DNA of 32,056 nt, taken from contig JAABRR010000044.1 of NCBI GenBank assembly GCA_011390785.1, forward strand, positions 1-32,056, in the 5' to 3' direction. The notes below the pieces were generated by a model. That model made no database searches, was not told the DNA's origin, and was given only the letters and a program-made list of their open reading frames with translations. Position 1 is the stretch's first letter; every line of letters begins with the position of its first letter. The translations under genes and the position numbers were made by a program. This DNA is from Sphingobacteriia bacterium (GTDB taxonomy: Bacteria; Bacteroidota; Bacteroidia; Bacteroidales; UBA7960). Positions 8,850 through 17,197 of the stretch are shown piece by piece.

Positions 8850-9587
8850 CTATTTGTATTTTTTGCATATCAAAATAGTTTCCTTTTCACTAAATCCATT
8901 AATATTCGGATCTTTTCTAAAATAGTTTTTTATCTCTACCTGAAATCCGACTTTCATCAATCGATTTTTAAGACCATCAACCGAATAAATCCTTACATGG
9001 TCAGATTGCCCAAAATGTTTCTCTCGTTCTTCAGGAGATGTTATAGAATAGTTTTCATATATCTCTCCATTTTTAAATGGAGTTTGGATAATACAACAGC
9101 CATCTTTTTTAAGAACTCTTAACAGTTCACTCATAGCTTTACTATCTTCATCAATATGTTCCAAAACATGGTAACAAATAATTAAGTCATAATTCTCATT
9201 CCCGGAATCAATATTTTTAATATCGTACGATTTATCCGATAAAAAATCGCCCGATAAATCTGTACTCTCATATCTATGATCTCCTCTTTTCATTACTCGA
9301 AATAAACTTCTTGATGGAGAAAAATCAAGAATAGTTATATCATTAATAAGAAATTCGTCGCTTAATAATTGCCATAATCTCCTGTCTCTTTGAATACTGC
9401 CACATCGTGGGCATATCATGTCATTATTTATTTGAATAAAACCAGATAATTTTTTATCACAAATATTACATTGAAACTTACTCCCCATAAAATTCAAATA
9501 ATATACATATCTTATAAGATATTCATAACGAAATAAATATTTTCTGGGTATGAATTTCAAAATAATCTTTTTTATTCTCGTATACAT
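8850..9587 (-). CDS. Zinc-ribbon class I SAM-dependent methyltransferase
   Basis: The protein has 245 residues. A basic N-terminus is followed by a zinc-ribbon-like four-Cys unit, CNIC (C40, C43) and CPRC (C59, C62). A type-11 methyltransferase domain comes next: ILDFSPSRSLFR (86-97) replaces the glycine-rich SAM loop, an acidic STDL near 108-111 ends beta2, and YDLIICYHVLEHI (133-145) is the post-II motif. Such proteins occur near surface polysaccharide or lipid-modifying genes in Bacteroidota; the acceptor cannot be read from the sequence. The gene is visibly richer in A/T and AT-ending codons than its neighbours, and it is flanked on both sides by spacers of 350-490 bp without genes. This suggests horizontal origin or survival within a decayed locus. 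The ATG at 9587 is the only start giving the full N-terminus. Confidence 0.75.
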   Translation of the reverse strand: MYTRIKKIILKFIPRKYLFRYEYLIRYVYYLNFMGSKFQCNICDKKLSGFIQINNDMICPRCGSIQRDRRLWQLLSDEFLINDITILDFSPSRSLFRVMKRGDHRYESTDLSGDFLSDKSYDIKNIDSGNENYDLIICYHVLEHIDEDSKAMSELLRVLKKDGCCIIQTPFKNGEIYENYSITSPEEREKHFGQSDHVRIYSVDGLKNRLMKVGFQVEIKNYFRKDPNINGFSEKETILICKKYK

Positions 9588-9939
9588 ATTTACACTTGTT
9601 TTTATTAAAACACAAAGGTTTTGCGGTATTAAACTTATGGGAAAGCGGACTGTTATTAAAGTGGTTTATACCAACAGATACAATATTAACAAATATTTCC
9701 TAAGTAAGATGATAAAGGTCGGGTTTTAACACTTTTGTTGCGTAATTATGAGCCAAAAAAAATAATTAAATGGCATGAAGATATCCTTAACTTTACTTTC
9801 GGTAAGCCGAAAATTTCTTTTGCGAAAAAGTATAAATTACAAATTCCTAAAGCGTTGGTTATAAAGTAAATTAACTGACTCTTGTCAGTTATCAGAATAA
9901 TTTTATTTTCCAGAATATACTCTTATTATTAATCCTTAT
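9588..9939. other. Divergent spacer with an ATG-less open frame
   Basis: This spacer separates divergent genes and should hold both promoters. A plus-strand frame is open from 9708 to the stop at 9867 (53 codons; the tail reads FAKKYKLQIPKALVIK) with no in-frame ATG. An ATG at 9748 in another frame stops after five codons at an A8 run. The amino-acid text looks protein-like but I recognise no family. It may be the decayed 3' end of a gene. Confidence 0.35.
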
Positions 9940-11343
9940 ATGCAATCACGTTTCCATAAAAGAACTACCTGGCAACTGCTTAAAGAATCCATTAGCGGAG
10001 TGGAGCAGGATTATACACGCATAGGAATAAAAACAGGCATTTTTTTACTTGCTGTACCCATGATTCTGGAAATGGTAATGGAGTCGCTGTTTGCTGTGGT
10101 TGATATATTCTTTGTAGGGCGACTGGGTGAACATGCCATTGCCACCGTGGGCCTGACAGAGGCAGTAATTACCATTGTTTACTCAGTAGGTGTTGGGGTA
10201 AGTATGGCTGCAACAGCCCTGGTTTCACGTCGATTTGGAGAAAAAGACTACAAACGTGCCGGTAGTGCCGCTTTTCAGATTTTGCTTTTCGGCGCTTTTG
10301 TATCCATTTTGATGGGCATCACCGGATACTATTTTGCATCTGATATTTTACAACTTATGGGAGGCGATCCCGAAGTGGTAGAGAAAGGAGCGGCCTATAC
10401 CCGGATCATTTTTGCAGGTAATACTGCTATTATGATGCTTTTTCTTATCAATGGAGCCTTCCGTGGTGCCGGACAGCCACATCTTGCTATGCGGGCATTG
10501 ATAATATCAAACGGACTGAATATCATTCTTGATCCCATTTTGATATTTGGTATTGGCAGCTTTGATGGATTCGGTTTGGAGGGTGCTGCCTGGGCAACTA
10601 CTACCGGCCGTAGTATAGGAGTATTGTATCAGTTGTATCATCTTTTTAATGGAAAACACAAACTGGTCATCCTGAAAGAAAACATTGTATTTCGCATTCA
10701 AACCATACAAAAAATTACGCGTATTGCCCTTGGTGGAATGGGACAGTTTCTTATTGATTCTGCGGCATGGATAGTACTTACACGTATTATGGCCGAATTT
10801 GGCAGCGTAGCACTGGCAGGATTTACCATCGCCTTCAGAATTTTGATGTTCAGTTTAATGCCGGCATGGGGATTGTCAGCAGCTGCAGCCACACTGGTGG
10901 GTCAAAATATGGGGGCACATAAGTATAAAAGGGCTGAAATATCGGCCTGGCTTACTGCCCGTTACAACTTTATTTTTTTGGCGGCAATCACCCTGATTTA
11001 TCTCTTTTCGGCAGACATACTTGCATCTATATTTACCACAAATCCTGAAGTGGTGGTAGTAGCAGCCCGAGCCCTTAAAATCATTGTGCTGGGCTATATT
11101 TTCTTTGCCGTAGGAATGGTAATGGTACAATCCTTTAATGGAGCGGGCGATACACGCACACCCGCCTGGATTAACGTAGGAGTTTTTTGGGGTATAGAGA
11201 TACCTATGGCCTTGCTCATGGCCTTTACCTTCAACCTGCAGGAAACAGGCATTTTTATTACCATTGCTTTCTGCCATTCTCTTTCAGCATTGGTGGCTGT
11301 TTATCTTTTTAGAAAAGGGAAATGGAAAAAGACCAACGTTTAA
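9940..11343 (+). CDS. MATE family efflux transporter
   Basis: The 467-residue protein has about twelve hydrophobic helices in two similar halves. The N-terminal half contains AVPMILEMVMESLFAVVDIFFVGRLG, close to the MATE signature with Pro and Val-Asp, followed by GVGVSMAATALVSRRFGEKDY. The second half repeats the pattern with SAAAATLVGQNMGAHKYKRA and FNGAGDTRTP. MATE proteins (NorM/DinF class) export cationic drugs or metabolites using Na+ or H+ gradients. The hydrophilic N-terminal 25 residues are usual for Bacteroidota members. The gene is monocistronic as far as can be seen and converges on the universal stress gene across a 93-bp gap. The exported compound is unknown. Confidence 0.93.
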   Translation: MQSRFHKRTTWQLLKESISGVEQDYTRIGIKTGIFLLAVPMILEMVMESLFAVVDIFFVGRLGEHAIATVGLTEAVITIVYSVGVGVSMAATALVSRRFGEKDYKRAGSAAFQILLFGAFVSILMGITGYYFASDILQLMGGDPEVVEKGAAYTRIIFAGNTAIMMLFLINGAFRGAGQPHLAMRALIISNGLNIILDPILIFGIGSFDGFGLEGAAWATTTGRSIGVLYQLYHLFNGKHKLVILKENIVFRIQTIQKITRIALGGMGQFLIDSAAWIVLTRIMAEFGSVALAGFTIAFRILMFSLMPAWGLSAAAATLVGQNMGAHKYKRAEISAWLTARYNFIFLAAITLIYLFSADILASIFTTNPEVVVVAARALKIIVLGYIFFAVGMVMVQSFNGAGDTRTPAWINVGVFWGIEIPMALLMAFTFNLQETGIFITIAFCHSLSALVAVYLFRKGKWKKTNV

Positions 11344-11436
11344 GATTTTTAATTCGCCCACATTTATTGCAGAAAGCACAAATAGACAGTATTACTGATT
11401 AAGGCAATTACAACCACCAAAGTAATTTTAATAAAA

Positions 11437-12297
11437 TTATTTGCATTTGGCCACCAAAACGGGTATTTCCATTTCCTTGATCAACTCACCGGTGTTGCTG
11501 CCATAAATCAGGTTATGGATTTTCCCATTGCCATGTGTAAGCACGGCAATCATGTCTGGGTTATTTTTTCTTGCAAATCCGCTCAGACCCGATTCAAGGC
11601 TGTGATTTTCTACAACGTTGATAGAGTAATTCTGAATCTTACGGTTTTGGGCAATGTTTTGTAACCTTTCTATGGCATCCGATGCATTAATATTTCCATC
11701 GGTTATTACATGTACCAATTGCAGATGAGCTTGTAAATTTCTGGCAATATCTACCACATCATCAATACCATCCTGTTCTTCATTATCCAGCTCTAAATCA
11801 AGGGCAAGAGCGATTTTTTCAACAACAGAGGGTACAGGTTCTCCTGTAAGAACAATCATTGGAAAGTCAATTTTGCGAATCTTCTTTTCTGTTTCCGAGC
11901 CAAAAAGAATCTCCAAAAAACTAAACTTATCCTTACTACTAGTAACAATAAGCCCCGCCCCAAACTCTTTTACAAACTCATTAAGATCCGACTTACTAAT
12001 ATTTGCTCTTACATAAGGCTTTACCTCAACATCAGGTGTGGAATACTTTTTAGCTTGTTTTTCAACAATTTCCTTATGTTTTTCCATCATAACCATGTTG
12101 AGTTGCTGGGCAATATGCATAGAAGAATTAACTTCGCCCCCAGATGCGTATGATGTTTGCACATGGGCTGGAATCAAAATATTCAATAAGATTACTTCAT
12201 TAATTTTTAATTGATGAGCTATATCTACGGCATATTCGGTTGCCATATCAGAGAGCTCTGTAAGATCGGTAGGTACCAGAATTTTTGTTTTTTGCAT
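11437..12297 (-). CDS. Tandem universal stress protein (UspA family)
   Basis: The 286-residue protein has two Usp domains. Domain 1 (about 4-152) starts KILVPTDLTELSDMATEYAVDIA and ends in FPMIVLTG. Domain 2 (about 157-285) has a degenerate N-terminus, ends IPVLVAKC, and carries the ATP-binding-type loop THGNGKIHNLIYGSNTGEL (254-272). In domain 1 the equivalent stretch, SSKDKFSFLEILFGSETEK, has lost the first glycines, so domain 1 probably does not bind ATP like MJ0577. Usp proteins are cytosolic stress and growth-arrest factors. The gene is divergent from the histidine kinase across 224 bp, so the two may share regulatory DNA including the palindrome at 12438-12459. Confidence 0.92.
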   Translation of the reverse strand: MQKTKILVPTDLTELSDMATEYAVDIAHQLKINEVILLNILIPAHVQTSYASGGEVNSSMHIAQQLNMVMMEKHKEIVEKQAKKYSTPDVEVKPYVRANISKSDLNEFVKEFGAGLIVTSSKDKFSFLEILFGSETEKKIRKIDFPMIVLTGEPVPSVVEKIALALDLELDNEEQDGIDDVVDIARNLQAHLQLVHVITDGNINASDAIERLQNIAQNRKIQNYSINVVENHSLESGLSGFARKNNPDMIAVLTHGNGKIHNLIYGSNTGELIKEMEIPVLVAKCK

Positions 12298-12437
12298 AGT
12301 TCTCTAATTTTATTTAACTTGCCTTGTTCTATTATTGTACCATTTTAGCAATCCTGAACTATAAAACCATGCAAATATTTGACTGACTATTCGTTACAAA
12401 AATTCCAAATATTTTCTTGATTGCTAATTGTAGAACA

Positions 12438-12459
12438 TTTTCAACAGTTTTGTTGAAAA
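12438..12459. promoter_or_regulatory. Perfect 9-bp palindrome between divergent Usp and kinase genes
   Basis: TTTTCAACA (12438-12446) and TGTTGAAAA (12451-12459) are perfectly complementary around GTTT. Neither strand shows a T-run after the stem, so a terminator is unlikely. The site lies 62 bp before the kinase start and about 140 bp before the Usp start, where an operator could act on either gene. This role is inferred. Confidence 0.45.
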
Positions 12460-12521
12460 AAACAGAATAGAACCAAAGAATTCCGGAGATTTTAGATTCA
12501 ATAACTGATTACTTTACCATT

Positions 12522-14813
12522 ATGGAAGCTATTACCATAAACACAATTCCAAACCCAATCATTATTTATGATGCTGAATGGAAGGTTCTTGAAGCCAATT
12601 CGGCTGCATGTATTGCTTTTGGATTTAGTGATGAGGAATTGCTGAAAGGGAAGGATGTTTTTTCCCTGGTACATAAGGATGATCATTGGAAAGTTAGAAA
12701 CCTACAACGCGAGCTAACAGAAATTAATCATTTGCAACCTGGGGTAACTTTGTTGCATAGAAATAATAATTCACACATTCATTCGGCAAAATACATGAGC
12801 CAATTCACCAAAATGGTGGATTACCCTTCCATAAACTCACTTGCCTGGATGGAATCGGCCATAGGCCTTGAAGAAACGGAAAGAAATAATGAAAAGAAAT
12901 ATTCTGATGAGGAAAACTTCAGGATTCTTTCTGAAAATATACCCGGCCTTGAAATGTTCCTCATTGACAAAAATTTGCATGTTCAATGTAAGTTGGGACG
13001 AGAAACTCTAAAACAAGGCTGGCATAACAGGCATAATGAAGAAAATGAGTTTTTCGGTTTTTTTACACCCCAGGTAATATCTATTCTTCAACCGTTATTA
13101 GAAATTGCGCTTAACCAAACGCCTGTAAGCCGAGAGTTTTCAATACGTAATAAGTATTTTTCTGTAAGTCTCATTCCGCTAAATCAGCAAAAAGCCGAGC
13201 CCTTTTTTGTGGTCGTTTTACAAAATATAACTGATACCAAACTGGCTGAAAACAAGCTTAAGCTCTCTATGCAAAAAGCAGAACAAGCCAACCAGGCCAA
13301 AGATCATTTCGTGGCAAAAATGTCGCATGAAATCCGTACTCCCTTAAATGCCATATCGGGCTTTACAGAACAACTTAATAACACCCGGCTAACCAAAAAA
13401 CAGGCAGGGTATCTGGAGGTGGTTAAAAACTCGTCAAGACATCTTTTGACCATTATTGACGACATTCTCATACTCTCTAAAATTGAATCCGGAAACATTG
13501 AACTGGATGAAATTCCTTTTAATGTAACCGATGTATTTAACGAAATTGATCATATCCTGGAGATCAAATACAAGAAAAAAGGATTAACATTCAAAGTCTC
13601 TGTGGATAAATTTGCCAACACACCCTTACTGGGCGATGTTTCCAAAATAAAGCAGGTACTGATTAATCTGGCCAACAATGCCATCAAATTTACTGCAAAA
13701 GGAGAAATCGGACTAAGAGCAACGCTAACAGATCAAAAGGCGCAACATAAAAAAATTCGTTTCGAAGTATCAGATACGGGCGTTGGTATTTCACCCCAGG
13801 AGATAAAAAATATATTTAAACCTTTTAAACAGGTTAATAACAACATAGACAGTAACTTTACAGGATGTGGACTGGGCCTTACCATAAGCAAGGATCTTGT
13901 TGCAACAATGGGAGGAACGCTTAGTGTTGACAGTACCCCCGGGCAAGGCTCAACCTTTGCATTTACACTGGTACTCAAAAAAACAACATCAAAATCTTTG
14001 GTAAAGGATAATCCTGTTCCCAAGCCCAAAAAGACTTCTCTAAAAAACATAAAGGTGCTATTTGTTGATGACGATCCTATCAATATTTTGTTGGGTAAAA
14101 TCATACTCAAAAGAAATAAAATCCCTGCTGATTTTGCCAATTCAGGAGCCGGGGCCATTAAAAAATTTGCTCCCGGAAAGTATCACATCGTTTTACTGGA
14201 CATTAACATGCCCGACATTAGCGGGCTGGATGTAACCCAACATATTCGCGATGCTGAAACAACGGCAAACCCTTCACACAAAACCGTTATTGTAGCCATG
14301 ACAGCCAATGCGGTAAAAAGATACCTTAAGCAATACTTAAAATCTGGTATCAACTCTATTCTTTTAAAACCTTACAGCGAAGAAGCACTTTATCAAAAGA
14401 TTATAAAATACTGCCCTGACATACCATCAAACCAAGAAGTTAGGCCAAACAAACTGTTTACCAAAATACGAAGTGAACTTTACGACCTTACTGATTTACT
14501 CAAAATTACCAAAGGCGATTATGAGTTTACTACATTGATGCTCAATACATTTGTTGAAAACGGTGAAAATATAATTCAAAGGATAGAAGCACTACTTCTA
14601 CAAAATGAATATGATGAAATTGGTGAATTAGCGCACAAATTAATCCCCACTCTGGACCAACTCAGGATTAAAAAAGCTTTTCACCTTTTTAAGAAAATTG
14701 AAAACCTGTATCTTTACAAAAATAACATGGAGAAGGATGCTGAGCTTATTAGGGCATCAATAAAAGAATTGAGAGCCGCAATAGAAGCCATAAAACAAAA
14801 CATAAAACCATGA
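12522..14813 (+). CDS. Soluble PAS-containing hybrid histidine kinase with REC and HPt domains
   Basis: Domains in order: PAS (about 1-120, IIIYDAEWKVLEANSAAC), a second PAS-like unit (about 133-245), a short linker helix, HisKA with MSHEIRTPLN (H269), and HATPase with an N-box near 384 and glycine boxes DTGVGIS and GCGLGLTISK. A receiver domain (about 508-630) follows with its phospho-acceptor D560 in LLDINMP, then a C-terminal HPt-like helical domain with H705 in LAHKLIP. No membrane segments are evident, so it should sense a cytosolic signal. The His-Asp-His set allows an internal phosphorelay ending on the HPt, which could then phosphorylate the response regulator whose gene overlaps this one by four bases (ATGA). 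The signal is unknown. In HPt domains the His is usually followed by Lys-Gly or Ser-Leu-Lys; here it is HKLIP, so function is likely but not certain. Confidence 0.9.
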   Translation: MEAITINTIPNPIIIYDAEWKVLEANSAACIAFGFSDEELLKGKDVFSLVHKDDHWKVRNLQRELTEINHLQPGVTLLHRNNNSHIHSAKYMSQFTKMVDYPSINSLAWMESAIGLEETERNNEKKYSDEENFRILSENIPGLEMFLIDKNLHVQCKLGRETLKQGWHNRHNEENEFFGFFTPQVISILQPLLEIALNQTPVSREFSIRNKYFSVSLIPLNQQKAEPFFVVVLQNITDTKLAENKLKLSMQKAEQANQAKDHFVAKMSHEIRTPLNAISGFTEQLNNTRLTKKQAGYLEVVKNSSRHLLTIIDDILILSKIESGNIELDEIPFNVTDVFNEIDHILEIKYKKKGLTFKVSVDKFANTPLLGDVSKIKQVLINLANNAIKFTAKGEIGLRATLTDQKAQHKKIRFEVSDTGVGISPQEIKNIFKPFKQVNNNIDSNFTGCGLGLTISKDLVATMGGTLSVDSTPGQGSTFAFTLVLKKTTSKSLVKDNPVPKPKKTSLKNIKVLFVDDDPINILLGKIILKRNKIPADFANSGAGAIKKFAPGKYHIVLLDINMPDISGLDVTQHIRDAETTANPSHKTVIVAMTANAVKRYLKQYLKSGINSILLKPYSEEALYQKIIKYCPDIPSNQEVRPNKLFTKIRSELYDLTDLLKITKGDYEFTTLMLNTFVENGENIIQRIEALLLQNEYDEIGELAHKLIPTLDQLRIKKAFHLFKKIENLYLYKNNMEKDAELIRASIKELRAAIEAIKQNIKP

Positions 14814-16153
14814 AAGGGAAAAAAAGTATTCTCATTATTGATGATGACCTTTACATGGTCAACCTGCTTGATAATTACCTCAAAAAAGAAGGATATATTA
14901 CCCATACCCTTACCAAAGGAAAACCAGCAATAAAAATACTGGAAAAGAAATCTTTTGATCTGGTGCTTTGTGATATCAGGCTTCCTGATATAGAGGGCAC
15001 ACAGTTGATGCTAGAAATCCGGCAGATGGCCCCCAAAACCGCCATTGTTATGATGACAGCTTACGCAGAAATAAACTCTGCAGTTCACTGCATCAAATCA
15101 GGTGCCTACGATTATGTTACCAAACCTATCCTACCCGAAAATATTAGCAGTGTAGTAAAAAAGGCCATAGAAAGTAAACAACTCACCCAAAAAGATGATG
15201 ATTTTGACTTTATTTCCGGCAACTGCAAAAAAATAACGGAACTAATAGAACAAACGAAACTGGTAGCACCCACAGACATGTCTGTACTGATACAGGGAGA
15301 GACCGGTTCGGGTAAGGAATACATTGCCCGGATGATTCACAGAAACAGCAACCGAAAGAATAAAAAATTTATTGCCATAGATTGTGGAGCCATTCCTAAA
15401 GAGCTGGCCGCCAGCGAATTGTTTGGCCATAAAAAAGGCTCGTTTACTGGAGCCATTACCGATAAATCAGGGTATTTTGAGCAAGCTGATGGTGGTACTA
15501 TTTTTTTGGATGAAATAGGAAACCTCAGTTATGAAACGCAGGTAAAACTTCTCAGGGCCATTCAGCAAAAAATTGTTACAAGGGTTGGAGATACCAGCGA
15601 AATACCGGTAAACGTGCGCATAATATCTGCTACAAACAGCAACCTCCAGATACATGCCCGCGAAGGGGAGTTCAGAGAGGACCTTTACCACAGAATTAAT
15701 GAGTTTAAATTGGAATTGCCACCTCTGCGAGATCGCGGTGATGACATTCTGCTTTTTGCCAATCATTTTTTACAACAAGCCAACAGGGAGCTAAACAAAA
15801 ACATAGAAGGATTTGACGCTGATACTGTAAAAGCCTTTAAAAGCTATGCCTGGTTTGGTAATCTGCGCGAAATGAGAAATGTAGTAAAGCGCAGTGTGTT
15901 AATTACAAAAAGCGACATGATAACATCAGATTGCCTGCCTGAGGAACTCAAACTAAATACAGAACAGCTCATTACTGTTGCTGAAATGCCAAATTATGAA
16001 CTTAATCTTAAAGAATCGTCGCTGCAAGCAGAAAGAAGCGTTATTGAAAAGGCCTTGAACGAATGTAACCATAACAAAACAAGGGCAGCCAAATTATTGA
16101 ATATAGACAGAAAAACATTGTACAATAAAATTAAAGAACTGGGTATAAACTAA
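14810..16153 (+). CDS. NtrC-family sigma-54-dependent response regulator
   Basis: The 447-residue protein has the standard three parts. The receiver domain (1-125) has IIDDD at 9-13, phospho-acceptor D55 and K105. The AAA+ domain (about 132-370) has Walker A GETGSGKE (163-170), the sigma-54 contact loop as GSFTGA (210-215), and Walker B DEIG (234-237). The Fis-type helix-turn-helix is at the end (NKTRAAKLLNIDRKTLYNKI). The usual GAFTGA has Ser for the first Ala, a variant found in many functional activators. The start overlaps the kinase stop by four bases, so the two are translationally coupled and form one two-component system. It should activate sigma-54 promoters; a weak candidate is seen upstream of the dodecin gene. 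Confidence 0.95.
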   Translation: MKGKKSILIIDDDLYMVNLLDNYLKKEGYITHTLTKGKPAIKILEKKSFDLVLCDIRLPDIEGTQLMLEIRQMAPKTAIVMMTAYAEINSAVHCIKSGAYDYVTKPILPENISSVVKKAIESKQLTQKDDDFDFISGNCKKITELIEQTKLVAPTDMSVLIQGETGSGKEYIARMIHRNSNRKNKKFIAIDCGAIPKELAASELFGHKKGSFTGAITDKSGYFEQADGGTIFLDEIGNLSYETQVKLLRAIQQKIVTRVGDTSEIPVNVRIISATNSNLQIHAREGEFREDLYHRINEFKLELPPLRDRGDDILLFANHFLQQANRELNKNIEGFDADTVKAFKSYAWFGNLREMRNVVKRSVLITKSDMITSDCLPEELKLNTEQLITVAEMPNYELNLKESSLQAERSVIEKALNECNHNKTRAAKLLNIDRKTLYNKIKELGIN

Positions 16154-16190
16154 AAAAGCGGAATTGTAATTTTCTAAACTACATTTCCGC
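16152..16190 (-). terminator. Rho-independent terminator for the dodecin gene
   Basis: GCGGAATTGTA (16158-16168) pairs with TACATTTCCGC (16180-16190) with one mismatch around an 11-base loop. Read on the minus strand the stem is followed by six T (16152-16157). It lies 40 bases past the dodecin stop. Because the kinase/regulator operon converges from the other side, the stem may also slow transcription from that direction, though no T-run follows on the plus strand. Confidence 0.7.
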
Positions 16191-16230
16191 AATGGAAGAT
16201 TCTAATAATTACGAATTTTTTACCAACAAT

Positions 16231-16431
16231 TTACTTCCGTATTTCAAAAGAAATTTTTGCGTTTACAGCATAAGAAACAATTTCGTTATTCTCTACATTA
16301 GCATTCATATTTTTAATGTAGATCGATCTGATATTGCTTACAGTTTTGCTGGCTTCAGCAACAGCGTTCTGAGTTGCTTCGGTAAATCCTTTGTCTGATG
16401 ATCCAATAACTTCAATAACTTTTACAATCAT
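16231..16431 (-). CDS. Dodecin-family protein lacking the flavin-contact residues
   Basis: This 66-residue protein has the dodecin beta-alpha-beta-beta pattern: KVIEVIGSSDKGF, then the helix EATQNAVAEASKTVSNI, then two strands ending AKISFEI. Dodecins form hollow dodecamers that bind flavin dimers between a conserved Trp (W36) and Gln (Q55 in the archaeal protein). By eye the Trp position is S36 and the Gln position is A55, so classical flavin stacking should not occur. The family also includes calcium-binding members without the Trp (mycobacterial SecE2), so another ligand is plausible. A clear AGGAG lies eight bases before the ATG (on the minus strand), unusual in this window. A terminator follows the gene. 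Confidence 0.85.
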   Translation of the reverse strand: MIVKVIEVIGSSDKGFTEATQNAVAEASKTVSNIRSIYIKNMNANVENNEIVSYAVNAKISFEIRK

Positions 16432-16437
16432 AGTTTT

Positions 16438-16446
16438 ATCTCCTAT
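16438..16446 (-). promoter_or_regulatory. Shine-Dalgarno site of the dodecin gene
   Basis: On the minus strand the text before the start reads AGGAGATAAAACT-ATG. This is a strong canonical ribosome site with normal spacing and fixes the start at 16431. Most other genes here lack a comparable site. Confidence 0.65.
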
Positions 16447-16523
16447 TTTTAGTTTAACAATTTATTTTTCTGATGTGAAAAAACCTTACCGATACCCAAC
16501 ATATGATTCGTTTCAACCCCGCC

Positions 16524-16546
16524 TCATGCATAATACCTGCCCTGAT
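16524..16546 (-). promoter_or_regulatory. Weak sigma-54-like promoter candidate upstream of dodecin
   Basis: On the minus strand, GGGCAGGTATTATGCA keeps the strict GG-N10-GC spacing (GG at 16541-16540, GC at 16529-16528) and shares GGCA and TGCA with the consensus TGGCAC-N5-TTGCA. Transcription would start about 85 bases before the dodecin ATG. The match is partial and could be chance. The adjacent gene for a sigma-54 activator is the reason to list it. Confidence 0.25.
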
Positions 16547-16729
16547 GGTTATTGCTTGGGAATACAATATTTAACCGGGCTGCCATAGTTGGGGTTAGGT
16601 GTCTTATTTTCTCCACAATTTTGTTGAATGATTTGCCCAAATCCTAATCTGCACATTCGTTTGATTTTATCTAAATTCGTTCAATTTTAAAAAGTAAATC
16701 ATGGATGTTTGACCTTGTAAATGCAAAAA

Positions 16730-17122
16730 CTATCTAAAAATTCCGATAAGCGTTGCAAGCATTAGTCCTGCGAGAAACACCCAAAAAATAGCACTTACGG
16801 CCAATCCGGGTACATCTTCAGAAGAAACATCACTTAAATCTTCTCTGGCGGGGTTTCTTGTTCGATAGCGTCGCGGAGTGGCTGCTGCCAAAAACAAGGC
16901 AAACAAAAGAATGACAAATAACACCGGTGCCCATGCCAGATTATACACCATTGGCCCAAAAGGTTCGAGCCATACTGAGGCAGCTAAACCCGCCATTATC
17001 AGCACCAGAATAAAGGACCAAAAACTACCCCATGGGCCTGTGAATTTAAAAACATAATAGAAAAAACTTCCTACAAAAACACCTATTAGCGCAGCAAAAA
17101 AAAGTTGAAAAAATAAGATCAT
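16730..17122 (-). CDS. Small four-helix membrane protein, function unknown
   Basis: The 130-residue protein has four hydrophobic segments: about 2-27, 34-52, 60-82 and 106-128. A short charged loop RRYRTRNPAREDLSDVSSED separates helices 3 and 4. I do not recognise a named family. Its first helix (LFFAALIGVFVGSFFYYVFKF) and its place between a flavoprotein and a dodecin suggest a membrane role in the same stress set. It starts 75 bp after the flavoprotein stop, so it is probably co-transcribed with the upstream minus-strand genes. A 298-bp gap then separates it from dodecin. Confidence 0.65.
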   Translation of the reverse strand: MILFFQLFFAALIGVFVGSFFYYVFKFTGPWGSFWSFILVLIMAGLAASVWLEPFGPMVYNLAWAPVLFVILLFALFLAAATPRRYRTRNPAREDLSDVSSEDVPGLAVSAIFWVFLAGLMLATLIGIFR

Positions 17123-17197
17123 AATTGTACTTTTTGAGGGTTTATGAATTCAGTTGATTTGGTTAATTACCTATAGTGAACTCGCAAAATACCAGTA

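Noticed and set aside
11410-11436. AATTTTA/TAAAATT stem between the MATE and Usp genes as a terminator
   Set aside because: Only A-T pairs and no solid core; too weak to list as a feature.
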